Numbered from the stretch's first letter, positions 1 to 9,450 are shown. The stretch: DNA of 64,000 bases from an uncultured Geobacteraceae bacterium (GCA_903939115.1 CAJAFV010000070.1:1-64000); one strand, 5' to 3'. The notes: generated from the sequence alone by a model not told the origin. Program-made: numbers and translations.

Positions 1-68
1 CCTATTTCGACAAACTGGGGTTGGTCTCATTCATGGACCAGCACCACCGACTTCAACACACTTCATGA
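1..68 (+). CDS. ltrA: Group II intron reverse transcriptase/maturase, C-terminal end only
   Basis: Reading from base 3, the last 21 codons end in LQHTS followed by TGA at 66-68. The stop is directly followed by the domain V hairpin, as expected when the open reading frame sits in domain IV. The residues visible (YFDKLGLVSFMDQHHRL) resemble the C-terminal end of LtrA-type proteins as I recall them. No catalytic residue is inside the window, so activity cannot be judged. Partial at the left edge. Confidence 0.65.
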   Translation, partial: YFDKLGLVSFMDQHHRLQHTS

Positions 69-139
69 ACCGCCGTGTACGGAACCGTACGCACGGTGGT
101 GTGGGAGGACGGCGGGAGTAATCCCGCCTCCTACCCGAT
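69..139 (+). ncRNA. Group II intron domains V and VI
   Basis: Domain V: ACCGCCGTG (69-77) pairs with CACGGTGGT (92-100) with one G-T wobble, and TACG/CGTA encloses a GAAC loop; the two-base bulge near CG is where the family has one. Domain VI: GGCGGGA (111-117) pairs with TCCCGCC (122-128), and GGGAGG pairs with CCT and CCC around an unpaired A133, the expected lariat branch point. Together they are the catalytic core and branch-point helices of a group II intron RNA. Confidence 0.85.
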
Positions 140-1125
140 CACAGTTTCAAAAACTGACCATTAACCACATTAATCGGCGTGCCCGCCAGATAAGACGCGA
201 CGTTTGCGGTTACGATCACCATTAAACGCTTCCGTGCGGCGAGTGAAGCCCAGGCGATGTGCGGAGTAAAGATACAGTTGGGAGCCTTCAGCAACGGGTT
301 GTCAGCGAGCATCGGTTCATGGGCGACAACATCGAGCCCTGCACCGGCAATCTGCCCCGAGTGCAATGCCGCTGCCAAATCCGCTTCATGTACCAGTCCG
401 CCACGAGCCAGATTGAGGAGGAAAGCGCTCGACTTCATCAGGCCGAGCAGTCGGGCGTTGACGAAACCGCTATTTTCGTGAGTCTGGGGGCAGTTAAGGC
501 TGATAGCATCAGCCGTTGCGAACAGCTCTTCAAGAGGGACAAAGCGTACCGGGACCGGCCCGGCATCCTGCGGTATACGGGGAGCATGCGCGATGATCTT
601 CATCCCGAAAGCCGCACCAACCCGCGCTACTGCCTGTCCAATCGTACCATAGCCGACAATCCCCAGAGTCAAGCCATCCAGCTCCAGCAGCGGTGTTTTC
701 CAGTAGGAATGATCCGGACAGCTGATCCATTCCCCGGCCTTCACAGAGGCATCATGCAGACCGACATGCTGGGCCAGTTCCAGCAGCAGGGCAAAGGTTG
801 TCTGGACAACAGACTCGGTTGAGTACGCCGGAACATTCGATACCGGGATGCCGCGCCGTCCTGCGGTTGCGACATCAACATTATTATACCCGGTTGCCAG
901 CATAGAAATATATTTAAGCTTCGGTAACGCATCTAGAGCAGCTTCATCCAGCTTGACCTTGCTGAGCAGAATAATTTCCGCATTACGGGCCCGCTCCAGC
1001 TTAAGTTCAGGCGGCGTTCGGTCATAGATGGTACAGTTCCCCAAAGCTTTAACTGAATCCCAGGGATTATCCCCGGGATTGATCGTATAACCATCCAAAA
1101 TTACGATGGTGGTATTTCCAGTCAT
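139..1125 (-). CDS. D-isomer-specific 2-hydroxyacid dehydrogenase (glycerate dehydrogenase-like)
   Basis: A 328-residue NAD(P)-dependent dehydrogenase that would interconvert a 2-hydroxyacid and a 2-ketoacid in the cytoplasm; hydroxypyruvate/glycerate is the most likely pair, but the substrate cannot be read from sequence. It has the Rossmann motif GYGTIG at residues 158-163 and the family triad R241 (LARGG), E270 (HEP) and H289 (TPHIAW). The ATG at 1125 has GGGGGA six bases upstream. It follows the 52-residue gene by 15 bp, probably in one transcript. The stop codon (141-139) uses, as its last base, the final base of the group II intron, so the C-terminus may have been altered by the insertion; the protein still has a normal family length. 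Confidence 0.9.
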   Translation of the reverse strand: MTGNTTIVILDGYTINPGDNPWDSVKALGNCTIYDRTPPELKLERARNAEIILLSKVKLDEAALDALPKLKYISMLATGYNNVDVATAGRRGIPVSNVPAYSTESVVQTTFALLLELAQHVGLHDASVKAGEWISCPDHSYWKTPLLELDGLTLGIVGYGTIGQAVARVGAAFGMKIIAHAPRIPQDAGPVPVRFVPLEELFATADAISLNCPQTHENSGFVNARLLGLMKSSAFLLNLARGGLVHEADLAAALHSGQIAGAGLDVVAHEPMLADNPLLKAPNCIFTPHIAWASLAARKRLMVIVTANVASYLAGTPINVVNGQFLKL

Positions 1126-1140
1126 ATCAGTTCCCCCAAG

Positions 1141-1299
1141 CTACACCGCTTCAGGTGCCGCTTCAGCTTCTTCACTCCCCTCTTCCTGTTCGGTCCCGTC
1201 AGTATCCTGCTCGCCCTTACGGGCTTTTTTTTCATCCTTCTTTTTCTGACGATCCAATTCCTTCTTCCGCTTTTCAAACGAATAATTCGGTTTTGCCAT
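1141..1299 (-). CDS. Small charged conserved protein, 52 residues
   Basis: Encodes a 52-residue protein starting MAKPNYSFEKRKKELDRQKK. The first 30 residues are lysine/arginine rich and the rest is almost entirely Glu, Ala, Gly and Asp, giving a basic head and an acidic tail, with no hydrophobic core. The ATG at 1299 is preceded by GGAGGAATACC, a strong ribosome site, and the gene ends 15 bp before the dehydrogenase start. I recall similar 45-60 residue proteins with a MAKPNYSFEKR beginning in many Proteobacteria, of unknown function; a nucleic-acid or ribosome association is only a guess from charge. Confidence 0.75.
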   Translation of the reverse strand: MAKPNYSFEKRKKELDRQKKKDEKKARKGEQDTDGTEQEEGSEEAEAAPEAV

Positions 1300-1504
1300 T
1301 GGTATTCCTCCTGATAATTCCAGTTTTATGTGGAGTTTGATATCGAGTTGTTATGCCACCCTATCGTGCGTGATGACTCAAAGTATCACCCGGATGGCGT
1401 CAGGTCAACCCATCTTCCAAAATAGCTTGTTAGCTGCAGCTAAACGATCTATTATCTGCTCCGCTCCAACTGTATTAGTCACTATAAGCGGTAAAGAATT
1501 CGAC

Positions 1505-2023
1505 ATGACCCAAGACTCCCGATTCATCTATCGCCCCATCGGCATCCTGCGATCCCCCTATTCACGCCGCATTGATGCACCCCATCAAAGTACCGTTGTG
1601 GAAGGCACGGAAACAGGGGATTTTGCAATAGCCACTTTGGAACTTATGGATTGGCTGGACGAGAAAGCCATTCAAGACCTGAGCGGCTTTGACAGGCTCT
1701 GGCTGATTTTCACCTTTCACCTCAGTGAAGGGTGGAAAAGCAGCGTCAAACCGCCTCGGGGGGGACCAAAACGGGGTGTTCTGGCCACCCGTTCCCCTCA
1801 TCGTCCCAATTCTATCGGTCTGTCGGCGGTAGAATTAATTAAGATTGAAGGCAGGACGCTCCACCTTCGAGGCGTTGACCTCCTTGATGGCACACCTGTT
1901 CTGGATATAAAACCCTACGTCCCCTACGCAGATGCCTTTCCGGAATCCAAAGCCGGTTGGATTGATGAATTGGATGCAAAGCTGGGGCGTTACTTTGCAC
2001 CAGGACCTCGAAAGCCGCGGTAA
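1505..2023 (+). CDS. trmO: tRNA (adenine(37)-N6)-methyltransferase, TrmO/TsaA family
   Basis: A 172-residue protein of the UPF0066/TsaA beta-barrel family, which methylates t6A at position 37 of threonine tRNAs in E. coli using S-adenosylmethionine. Family motifs are visible: YRPIGILRSPY near the N-terminus, GFDRLWLIFTFH, then GVLATRSPHRPNSIGLS, and LDIKPYVPYADAF towards the end. I chose the ATG at 1505 because family homology starts right after it; an in-frame ATG at 1328 would add 59 residues unlike the family. The ribosome site is weak (GTAAAG). The short single-domain length is typical of bacteria; E. coli TrmO carries an extra C-terminal domain not seen here. Confidence 0.88.
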   Translation: MTQDSRFIYRPIGILRSPYSRRIDAPHQSTVVEGTETGDFAIATLELMDWLDEKAIQDLSGFDRLWLIFTFHLSEGWKSSVKPPRGGPKRGVLATRSPHRPNSIGLSAVELIKIEGRTLHLRGVDLLDGTPVLDIKPYVPYADAFPESKAGWIDELDAKLGRYFAPGPRKPR

Positions 2024-2104
2024 GGAAAAGGAAAAGGAAGGTATACTGTGCAGAAGCTTGATGGTGCAATTAGTTAGTTATCGTTTACAGAAAAGGAGTT
2101 GCAT

Positions 2105-3106
<1,002 letters not shown>

Positions 3107-3149
3107 TTCAGGCAGAAGCCGAAATAAAATATGAAAGGACATTAAGAAC

Positions 3150-4205
3150 ATGAATAACGTAGCTGCAGGAAACGATCGTAATTTGATTGCGCCGCACGAC
3201 ACCAGATATATTTTTGTTTTGCCATTTTCTACCGACAAAACACTTGCGAGACGTTTTTTGGCCAAAGATACCGATATGATAGGCAATATACGTTTTGGAA
3301 AGCTCCTGGAGACTTTGGACAAGGTTGCCGAAAACACGGCACTGGCATATGTTCACAGATTCTATCCTGACGCCAGAGTGGTAACCGCTGCCATAGACAG
3401 CATTGTGATCAGAAATCCAGCAGACACTAAACACGACCTGATTTTTTCGGCACAGATCAACTATGTAGGCAAGTCATCAATGGAGGTTGGCATCAGAATA
3501 GAGTGCCTTGGAGCCGGTTCCAGTCATCTGGCAAGCTGTTACTTCACCATGGTTGCACGGTCGTCAGAAGAAGGAGGCGGCAAAAGCCTGACTTTGCCGC
3601 CATTGGAGTACGAGCAGAAGATTGAGGTTAAACGAAAAAACAATGCTGAACAGCGTCGTCAACTGTATAAGGATAGTCTGGCAAAGGCCGAGGAGATGCC
3701 GTCGCTTGATGAGTACCTGTCTCTTAAAAAACTGCACAAAGAGCAGGAATCCCCTGACTTCAGTGGCATACGCGCAAGCGAATTGTCCCTGGAATCCACC
3801 ATCAGGGCTTACCCGGAACAGGAAAATGTACCGCAAACAATATTCGGTGGTTATCTGATCAGAAAAGCGTATGAGTTGGCAGCACTGGCGGCAGAAAGTG
3901 TCTCCCCCGACCGTGTGGTACCCTGTCAGGTGAACCGCATTAACTTTAATCAACCGGTTCTTTTGGGCGACCATTTGAAATTCATTGCCAGAGTGGTCTA
4001 CACCGGCAAGACGACCATCACCGTTCAGTCTGATATTGAGCGATTCAGCCGGACACTGGGCAGAAATACGCTGTCAAACTCCTGCCTGTTTACCTTCAGA
4101 AATGTTGGCGATGATATGGAGCCGAAACCGGTACCTTTTATATATCCCGTTACCTACGCTGAAGACACACGCTACCTGAATGCCTTCAGACAACGGGTTG
4201 ATTGA
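3150..4205 (+). CDS. Acyl-CoA thioesterase with two hotdog domains
   Basis: A 351-residue protein with two hotdog-fold halves: one around residues 25-140 (NIRFGKLLETLDKVAENTA) and one around 205-335 (TIFGGYLIRKAYELAALAAE). This tandem arrangement resembles the ACOT9/ACOT12-type thioesterases that hydrolyse acyl-CoA to free acid and CoA. The linker (residues 150-195) is lysine and glutamate rich and probably helical. It begins 43 bp after the aldo/keto reductase, with AAAGGAC before the ATG, so co-transcription is likely. Chain-length preference cannot be inferred. Confidence 0.82.
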   Translation: MNNVAAGNDRNLIAPHDTRYIFVLPFSTDKTLARRFLAKDTDMIGNIRFGKLLETLDKVAENTALAYVHRFYPDARVVTAAIDSIVIRNPADTKHDLIFSAQINYVGKSSMEVGIRIECLGAGSSHLASCYFTMVARSSEEGGGKSLTLPPLEYEQKIEVKRKNNAEQRRQLYKDSLAKAEEMPSLDEYLSLKKLHKEQESPDFSGIRASELSLESTIRAYPEQENVPQTIFGGYLIRKAYELAALAAESVSPDRVVPCQVNRINFNQPVLLGDHLKFIARVVYTGKTTITVQSDIERFSRTLGRNTLSNSCLFTFRNVGDDMEPKPVPFIYPVTYAEDTRYLNAFRQRVD

Positions 4206-4278
4206 CAATTGAGCGACCGACTGTTTCCAGCCACTCTGACGGGATTATGAACGTGGCTGTGAAGGAGTGGCTCACTAA

Positions 4279-5550
4279 TCAGACAAACAGGGGAACGCTG
4301 GAACCGAGGCCATGGACGACACTGGTGAAGGCATTTCTGTTTTCCAGTTTATGCTGGCCAAATCGTTTGACAAACATATCCTGGATATAAGGAATCCGTG
4401 AAGTCCCACCCGTCAGGAAGACTGAATCAATCTGAGTTGGCAGTACCCCGGACCGTGCGACTACGTCATCAATACAGTCCGATATATGTGTAAAGTTTTC
4501 CGCATTGATGCGCTCAAACTCATGTTTGCTCATTTCTTCACTGATACAGAGATCCCGTTCCGTGAATTGTATCAAGGCCTGATCCATGGAGGAAAGGTCA
4601 CATTTGGCCTTTTCAATAGCCTGAAACAGGAAAAAACCGTAATTATCGTTGATTATATTTTCCAGGTGCTCAATTGCGTGAGGGTCATCGGTGGTGCCTT
4701 TGATCACCCGGATCTGCTCCCTTGTTTTGCGCGACCTCAACAGTGGGATGCGATGCCACTGACAGAGAGTGTATATGATCCCCTTGGGCACATTAACCCA
4801 ATCATCCTTGCCCATGGTCTTATAATGCGAGTAGCGACCGAAATAGTACGCGACCTTGTCCCACATGACCTGTGAATCAAACTTATCTCCAGCTACATAG
4901 ACCCCACCCATCGAAAGGACGTCACTGCGCCGGTCAGATCGATCAAAGGCTCCACCCTTGACACGGATTACCGAAAAATCCGAAGTGCCGCCACCGAAGT
5001 CACCAATGAAAACAACCCGCTCCTGCCCGGGCAGTAACGAGTCCTCAAAGGCCAGTGCCGCAGCTACCGGCTCGTACTGAAACCAGATGTTTTTAAAACC
5101 GGCCTTGCGAGCAGCTTTTTCAAGTCGCTGCTGGGCCACAGAATCCTTGGCGGCATCCGTCGAAAACAGCACCGGTCTCCCCAAGACTACGCTATCAACT
5201 GAGCACCCCACATGCTCCTCGCCGCAGGCTTTGAGCTTTCTAAGAATGATCGCGACCAGATCGTCGATGGTATAACGCTTACCGAATACTTCGGTACTAA
5301 CGAAACTTGTATTGGGGAGAAACGTCTTGATCGACTGCATAAAACGTCCTGCAGCGCCATCATCAACATAGTGACGGATCGCATCGTTCCCTGCATAAAT
5401 CTCATTTTCCTCGCTAAAATAAAGCACCGAACGCATAAGGTCATCACTGCGTTCAGTGCCATCAACGGCTACTACTTCAACTGCCCCATTCCTATAAACT
5501 GAAAGCGCCGAATTGGTTGTACCAAAATCGATGCCGAATACTATCTGCAA
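4279..5550 (-). CDS. HSP70-family ATPase, YegD-like
   Basis: A 423-residue actin/HSP70-fold ATPase. It has the phosphate-1 loop GIDFGTTNS at residues 6-14, phosphate-2 motif IGDFGGGTSDFSVIR near 190, and the adenosine motif LTGGTSRIPYIQ near 395. It ends soon after the nucleotide-binding domain, so the substrate-binding domain of DnaK is missing, as in E. coli YegD. The start is TTG at 5550, seven bases after GGAG in AAAGGAG; no better ATG fits the family N-terminus. It lies 37 bp downstream of an ABC-F gene and is probably co-transcribed. A chaperone role is inferred, not shown. Confidence 0.85.
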   Translation of the reverse strand: MQIVFGIDFGTTNSALSVYRNGAVEVVAVDGTERSDDLMRSVLYFSEENEIYAGNDAIRHYVDDGAAGRFMQSIKTFLPNTSFVSTEVFGKRYTIDDLVAIILRKLKACGEEHVGCSVDSVVLGRPVLFSTDAAKDSVAQQRLEKAARKAGFKNIWFQYEPVAAALAFEDSLLPGQERVVFIGDFGGGTSDFSVIRVKGGAFDRSDRRSDVLSMGGVYVAGDKFDSQVMWDKVAYYFGRYSHYKTMGKDDWVNVPKGIIYTLCQWHRIPLLRSRKTREQIRVIKGTTDDPHAIEHLENIINDNYGFFLFQAIEKAKCDLSSMDQALIQFTERDLCISEEMSKHEFERINAENFTHISDCIDDVVARSGVLPTQIDSVFLTGGTSRIPYIQDMFVKRFGQHKLENRNAFTSVVHGLGSSVPLFV

Positions 5551-5587
5551 AAAGTGACTCCTTTACTTAATAAACACTCTTAAACCT

Positions 5588-7204
5588 TCACTGAGCCTTT
5601 GATAAGTAATAATCATAGGTTCCTTCATAGACACGCATCTCGCCATGATCAACTTCAAAAACCCGATCGACCAGTTGGCGCAGAAAATGTCGGTCGTGAC
5701 TGACCAGAACGATTGTGCCGCCGAAGTTTTTTAACGTCTCCAGCAGCATCTCCCTGGAACGAATATCGAGATGGTTGGTCGGTTCATCCAGGATCAGAAA
5801 ATTGACCGGACGGGCCAGAATTGTAGCCAGCACCACCCTGCTTTTCTCACCGCCAGAGATATTTTCAATGCGCTTGTCTACCGTGTCGCCCGAGAAGAGA
5901 AACGCACCGAGCAGGTTGCGGATCATACCGATTGTCGCAAGCGGCATACAGTCCTGTAATGTTTCGAAAATGGTCTTTTTGGGGTCAAGCAGCTCCATCG
6001 CGTGTTGACTAAAGTATCCAACATCTACATTTGCGCCGATTGTCACACTTCCGGCGGTCGCTTCGGTCTGGCTGGCAAGGATTTTGAGAAACGTCGATTT
6101 CCCCGCACCGTTAACCCCGACAACGGCAATTTTGTTGAGCCGTTTCACCATACCGGAGACACCGTGAAATACCGGCTTTTCCGCTCCATCGGGCGTTATC
6201 CAGACCTTGCCCAGATTTTCAAAAGCAGCGACGTCGTCTCCGCTGCGCGGTGGATCAGCAAAACCGAAGCGCACGGTGCGTTCTTCAGCTGGAATTTCGA
6301 TTCGTTCGATCTTCTCCAGCTTCTTGACCCTGGACTGCACTTGGGCTGCATGGGAAGCACGTGCGGCAAAGCGGGCGATAAACTCTTCTTCTTTGGCCAG
6401 CATATCCTGCTGCCGTTTATGCGAGGCGATCAACTGCTCAAAACGGATATCACGCTCCCGTTCATAGAAATCATAATTTCCGCCATACGTCGTTACGGTT
6501 GAATTGGCAACCTCAACGATTCGAGTCACAACACGATTCATAAAGTCACGGTCATGACTGGTCATCAGGAGTGCCCCTTTAAACTCGCTGGAGAGCCACT
6601 CTTCAAGCCAGATGATCGATTCCACATCGAGATGGTTTGTTGGCTCATCAAGCAGCAGCACGTCAGGTTTCAGGGTCAGGATACTTGCCAGGGCAATGCG
6701 CATCTTCCAACCGCCGCTGAACGATTCGACCGGGTGGTTATAGCGATCAGGGCCGATTCCGAGACCGGTCAGAACAGCCTGAGCACGTGAATCAAGATCA
6801 TACCCTTCCATATGTTCAAACTCTTCAACAGCGCTACCATAGCGTTCCAGAAGATCAGCCATCTGATCGTCAGACTGAGGTTCGCACATCGCCGCTTCCA
6901 TCTCCTGCATCTCCGCTGCCAGACGCACGGTAGAGCCGCAGGTAGCCATAACCTCCTCAAGTGCCGACCGACCGGACATTTCACCGACATCCTGAGCAAA
7001 ATAGCCGATAGTCGTCTTTTTAGGCAGAATTACTTCACCTGAATCGGGCTCTTCCTGTCCGGCAATAATTCGAAAAACCGTCGTTTTTCCGGCGCCGTTA
7101 GGACCGACCAGTCCGGTGTGCGTCCCCGGCAGGATCTGACAGGACGCATCCCGAAAAAGAATCTGTGATCCATGCTGCCTGGATATATTTGACAATTGTA
7201 TCAT
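5588..7204 (-). CDS. ABC-F family ATPase (first of two)
   Basis: A 538-residue soluble protein with two ABC ATPase domains and no membrane segments, the hallmark of the ABC-F class that binds ribosomes at the E site and relieves stalling or drug inhibition. Domain 1: Walker A GPNGAGKTT, signature SFSGGWKMR, Walker B LLLDEPTNHLD. Domain 2: Walker A GVNGAGKST, signature ISGGEKSR, Walker B LILDEPTNHLD. The charged linker around residues 235-320 fits the ABC-F interdomain linker. I chose the ATG at 7204 (GGAG nine bases upstream); an upstream in-frame start at 7285 would overlap the neighbour and add non-family residues. Closest in layout to Uup/YheS types; the exact subgroup is unresolved. Confidence 0.9.
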   Translation of the reverse strand: MIQLSNISRQHGSQILFRDASCQILPGTHTGLVGPNGAGKTTVFRIIAGQEEPDSGEVILPKKTTIGYFAQDVGEMSGRSALEEVMATCGSTVRLAAEMQEMEAAMCEPQSDDQMADLLERYGSAVEEFEHMEGYDLDSRAQAVLTGLGIGPDRYNHPVESFSGGWKMRIALASILTLKPDVLLLDEPTNHLDVESIIWLEEWLSSEFKGALLMTSHDRDFMNRVVTRIVEVANSTVTTYGGNYDFYERERDIRFEQLIASHKRQQDMLAKEEEFIARFAARASHAAQVQSRVKKLEKIERIEIPAEERTVRFGFADPPRSGDDVAAFENLGKVWITPDGAEKPVFHGVSGMVKRLNKIAVVGVNGAGKSTFLKILASQTEATAGSVTIGANVDVGYFSQHAMELLDPKKTIFETLQDCMPLATIGMIRNLLGAFLFSGDTVDKRIENISGGEKSRVVLATILARPVNFLILDEPTNHLDIRSREMLLETLKNFGGTIVLVSHDRHFLRQLVDRVFEVDHGEMRVYEGTYDYYLSKAQ

Positions 7205-7263
7205 CAGGTTAAACTCCATATTTTTTTTGATGTATAACTTTTGTATAGAAGTAATATTGGGCC

Positions 7264-7701
7264 TTAGCGCAGCGGTACCAGCCACACATACGGCGCCATA
7301 CCATAATTCCAGCCGAGGCAGAGTCGACGGTAGCCGGAAAAGAGTACCCCTTCCTCACCGCTGCTGAGGATTATCGGGGCCTTGAGATCAAGAGAACCAA
7401 CCTTCTGCAACGCATCTTCCATACGGGAATAATTTATCCGGTACCCCCGCCTGGCTTTGGCGAGATACGTTTGATAGTCACTGTAGCTGTAATACGAGAG
7501 CGCAACAGGAATGTCGCCCAGCATCCCGGAGCGGGGATAGGGAACCAGTACTCCGCTGTCAAATCCGGCAACTATCAGATCCCACGTCACAGCGTGTAAT
7601 CTATACCATTCCTGCTTTGCCGGATGATTGAAAAACTCCCAACGTTCTTCTTCAATATCCGGCTTCAACCAGGTGATACTGAGATTTGATTGAGAATTCA
7701 T
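7264..7701 (-). CDS. Unknown 145-residue protein with a ParB-like C-terminal segment
   Basis: I do not recognise a named family. The protein is soluble, aromatic rich (many Trp and Tyr) and ends with APIILSSGEEGVLFSGYRRL then LGWNYG; the phrase of a short beta hairpin followed by a G-Y/H-R-R-L turn resembles the N-terminal fold of ParB/sulfiredoxin-like proteins. This is a weak resemblance. The ATG at 7701 follows GGAG by five bases. It sits between two ABC-F genes on the same strand, with a hairpin 19 bp upstream and 59 bp before the next start, so it may be transcribed with the downstream ABC-F and HSP70 genes. Confidence 0.7.
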   Translation of the reverse strand: MNSQSNLSITWLKPDIEEERWEFFNHPAKQEWYRLHAVTWDLIVAGFDSGVLVPYPRSGMLGDIPVALSYYSYSDYQTYLAKARRGYRINYSRMEDALQKVGSLDLKAPIILSSGEEGVLFSGYRRLCLGWNYGMAPYVWLVPLR

Positions 7702-7719
7702 GGTAGCTCCATGGCGAAA

Positions 7720-7746
7720 GAACCACAGGGAAATCCCCTGTGGTTC
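7720..7746 (-). terminator. Hairpin between ABC-F gene and the 145-residue gene
   Basis: An 11-bp stem, GAACCACAGGG with CCCTGTGGTTC, encloses a short loop and is followed on the minus strand by TTTC. It lies 41 bp after the ABC-F stop and 19 bp before the next start. The weak T run makes it a moderate terminator or a processing hairpin. The same stem core recurs upstream of the ABC-F gene. Confidence 0.55.
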
Positions 7747-7786
7747 TGGTGTTATACCAATTATATAACTTGAGGCAATTTACTGA

Positions 7787-9424
7787 CTACAGGCTTAAAT
7801 CGGCATGACCGTGGTACAGTTCATCCCGCTCTTTTGACACATCCTCGCTCTCAAGATAATCTTCAAAACCCATAGTACGGTCAATTACTCCGCCAGGAGT
7901 GATTTCGATAATCCGGTTGGCGATGGTCGAGACAAACTCGTGATCATGTGAGGCAAACAAAATGACCCCGGTGAATGCAATGAGGCCGTCATTCAGGGCG
8001 GTAATCGACTCCAGGTCGAGATGGTTGGTCGGTTCATCGAGAATAATCACGTTGGCGGCAGTCAACATCATGCGCGATAACATGCAGCGGACCTTCTCAC
8101 CACCAGAGAGCACAGTAGTCTTTTTCATGGCTTCTTCGCCTGAGAACAGCATTCTGCCGAGGAAGCCGCGCGCAAACGTTTCACCCTCAGTCGGCGGAGA
8201 ATACTGACCGAGCCACTCGATAAGGGTCATTTCACGTTCAAAATACTGGCTGTTTTCCTTGGGGAAATAGGCGCTGGTAATGGTAATACCCCAGCGGAAG
8301 CTGCCGCTGTCCGGCTCGAGTTCGCCCGCCAGAATCTGAAAAAGCGTTGTGCGGGCAAGCGTGTTGCCGCCGACAAAAGCAATTTTGTCATCCCTGCGCA
8401 CGATCAGGTCAAAGTTATTCAACACCTTGACGCCGTCAATTTCTTTGGTCAATCCCTGTATTTCAAGGATGATGTCACCGCACGGTCTCTCCGGCTTGAA
8501 TACCACATGAGGATATTTTCGGGATGAGGTCGGCATGTCTTCCAGAGTGAGTTTATCGAGCAGCTTCCTGCGCGACGTCGCCTGCTTTGCCTTGGAAGCA
8601 TTGGAACTGAAGCGCTGGATAAAGGCCTTGAGTTCATCCGCCCTTTCAGACACTTTGCGGTTTTCGTTCTGTTTCTGCTTTAAGTTCAGCTGACTGGCAT
8701 GATACCAGAAATCATAGTTGCCGACGTAAATCTGAATCCGCCCGAAATCAATATCAGCGGTGTGCGTACAGACCTGATTCAAGAAGTGGCGGTCATGGGA
8801 TACGACAATAACCGTATTCGGAAAGCGGAACAGAAACTCTTCCAGCCAGTTTATTGACTTGAGATCAAGATTGTTGGTCGGCTCGTCCAGCAGCAGTACG
8901 TCGGGATTGCCGAACAACGCCTGAGCCAGCAATACGCGGACTTTGTCGCCCGGCTCCAGCTCCTTCATCTGTTTGGTGCGCAACTCTTCCGAGATGCCAA
9001 GACCGTTCAGAAGAACGGCAGCCTCAGATTCGGTTTCATAGCCATTCAACTCTGCGAACTCGCCCTCAAGCTCCGCTGAACGAACACCGTCCTCCTCACT
9101 GAATTCGGCTTTGGAGTAAATCGCTTCACGGGCCGTCATAACATCATACAGGCGTTTGTGCCCCATGATAACGGTATTGAAAACTGTTTCCTCATCAAAG
9201 GCAAACTGATCCTGACGGAGGACGGCAATGCGCTCACGGGGACCGACAACGACCTCACCTTTGTCAGCATCCAGTTCACCGGCAAGAATTTTGAGAAAAG
9301 TCGATTTACCCGACCCGTTTGCGCCGATCAGTCCGTAGCAGTTACCGGGGGTAAATTTGATGTTAACATCTTTGAAGAGGACTCGTTTACCATAGGAAAG
9401 GGTGATATTTGATGCTGCAATCAT
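7787..9424 (-). CDS. ABC-F family ATPase, YkpA/YbiT-like (second of two)
   Basis: A 545-residue two-domain soluble ABC protein. Domain 1 has Walker A GANGSGKST and Walker B LLLDEPTNNLD, but its signature is LEPGDKVR instead of LSGGE. Domain 2 has the signature LSGGEKVR and Walker B IILDEPTNHLD, but its Walker A reads GGNTLARTTLF, lacking the usual GKS/T lysine (arginine instead). As I recall, a GxNxLAKTT version is typical of the YkpA-like branch, so the K-to-R change is the unusual part. The segments SRFSSNASKAKQATSR and YFPKEN match this branch. Start at 9424: AAAGGAG lies 12 bases upstream. A terminator-like hairpin sits in its leader. Confidence 0.9.
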   Translation of the reverse strand: MIAASNITLSYGKRVLFKDVNIKFTPGNCYGLIGANGSGKSTFLKILAGELDADKGEVVVGPRERIAVLRQDQFAFDEETVFNTVIMGHKRLYDVMTAREAIYSKAEFSEEDGVRSAELEGEFAELNGYETESEAAVLLNGLGISEELRTKQMKELEPGDKVRVLLAQALFGNPDVLLLDEPTNNLDLKSINWLEEFLFRFPNTVIVVSHDRHFLNQVCTHTADIDFGRIQIYVGNYDFWYHASQLNLKQKQNENRKVSERADELKAFIQRFSSNASKAKQATSRRKLLDKLTLEDMPTSSRKYPHVVFKPERPCGDIILEIQGLTKEIDGVKVLNNFDLIVRRDDKIAFVGGNTLARTTLFQILAGELEPDSGSFRWGITITSAYFPKENSQYFEREMTLIEWLGQYSPPTEGETFARGFLGRMLFSGEEAMKKTTVLSGGEKVRCMLSRMMLTAANVIILDEPTNHLDLESITALNDGLIAFTGVILFASHDHEFVSTIANRIIEITPGGVIDRTMGFEDYLESEDVSKERDELYHGHADLSL

Positions 9425-9450
9425 GCTGGTCTGGTGCTCCTTTGAAGTAA

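Larger units (their letters stand above)
1..139 (+). mobile_element. 3' end of a group II intron (left edge of window)
   Basis: Only the tail of the element is present. It contains the last codons of the intron-encoded protein (stop at 66-68), then a domain V-like hairpin (about 69-103) and a domain VI-like hairpin (about 104-136). The last bases, AT at 138-139, fit the AY ending of group II introns, and the unpaired A133 is 7 nt from that end, the usual place for the branch point. The intron runs on the plus strand, opposite to the dehydrogenase gene it abuts. The 5' part and the 5' exon lie outside the window. Confidence 0.85.

Noticed and set aside
259..822. 187-residue open frame on the plus strand inside the dehydrogenase gene
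   Set aside because: Antisense shadow of a gene with full family motifs; no family resemblance and no ribosome site.
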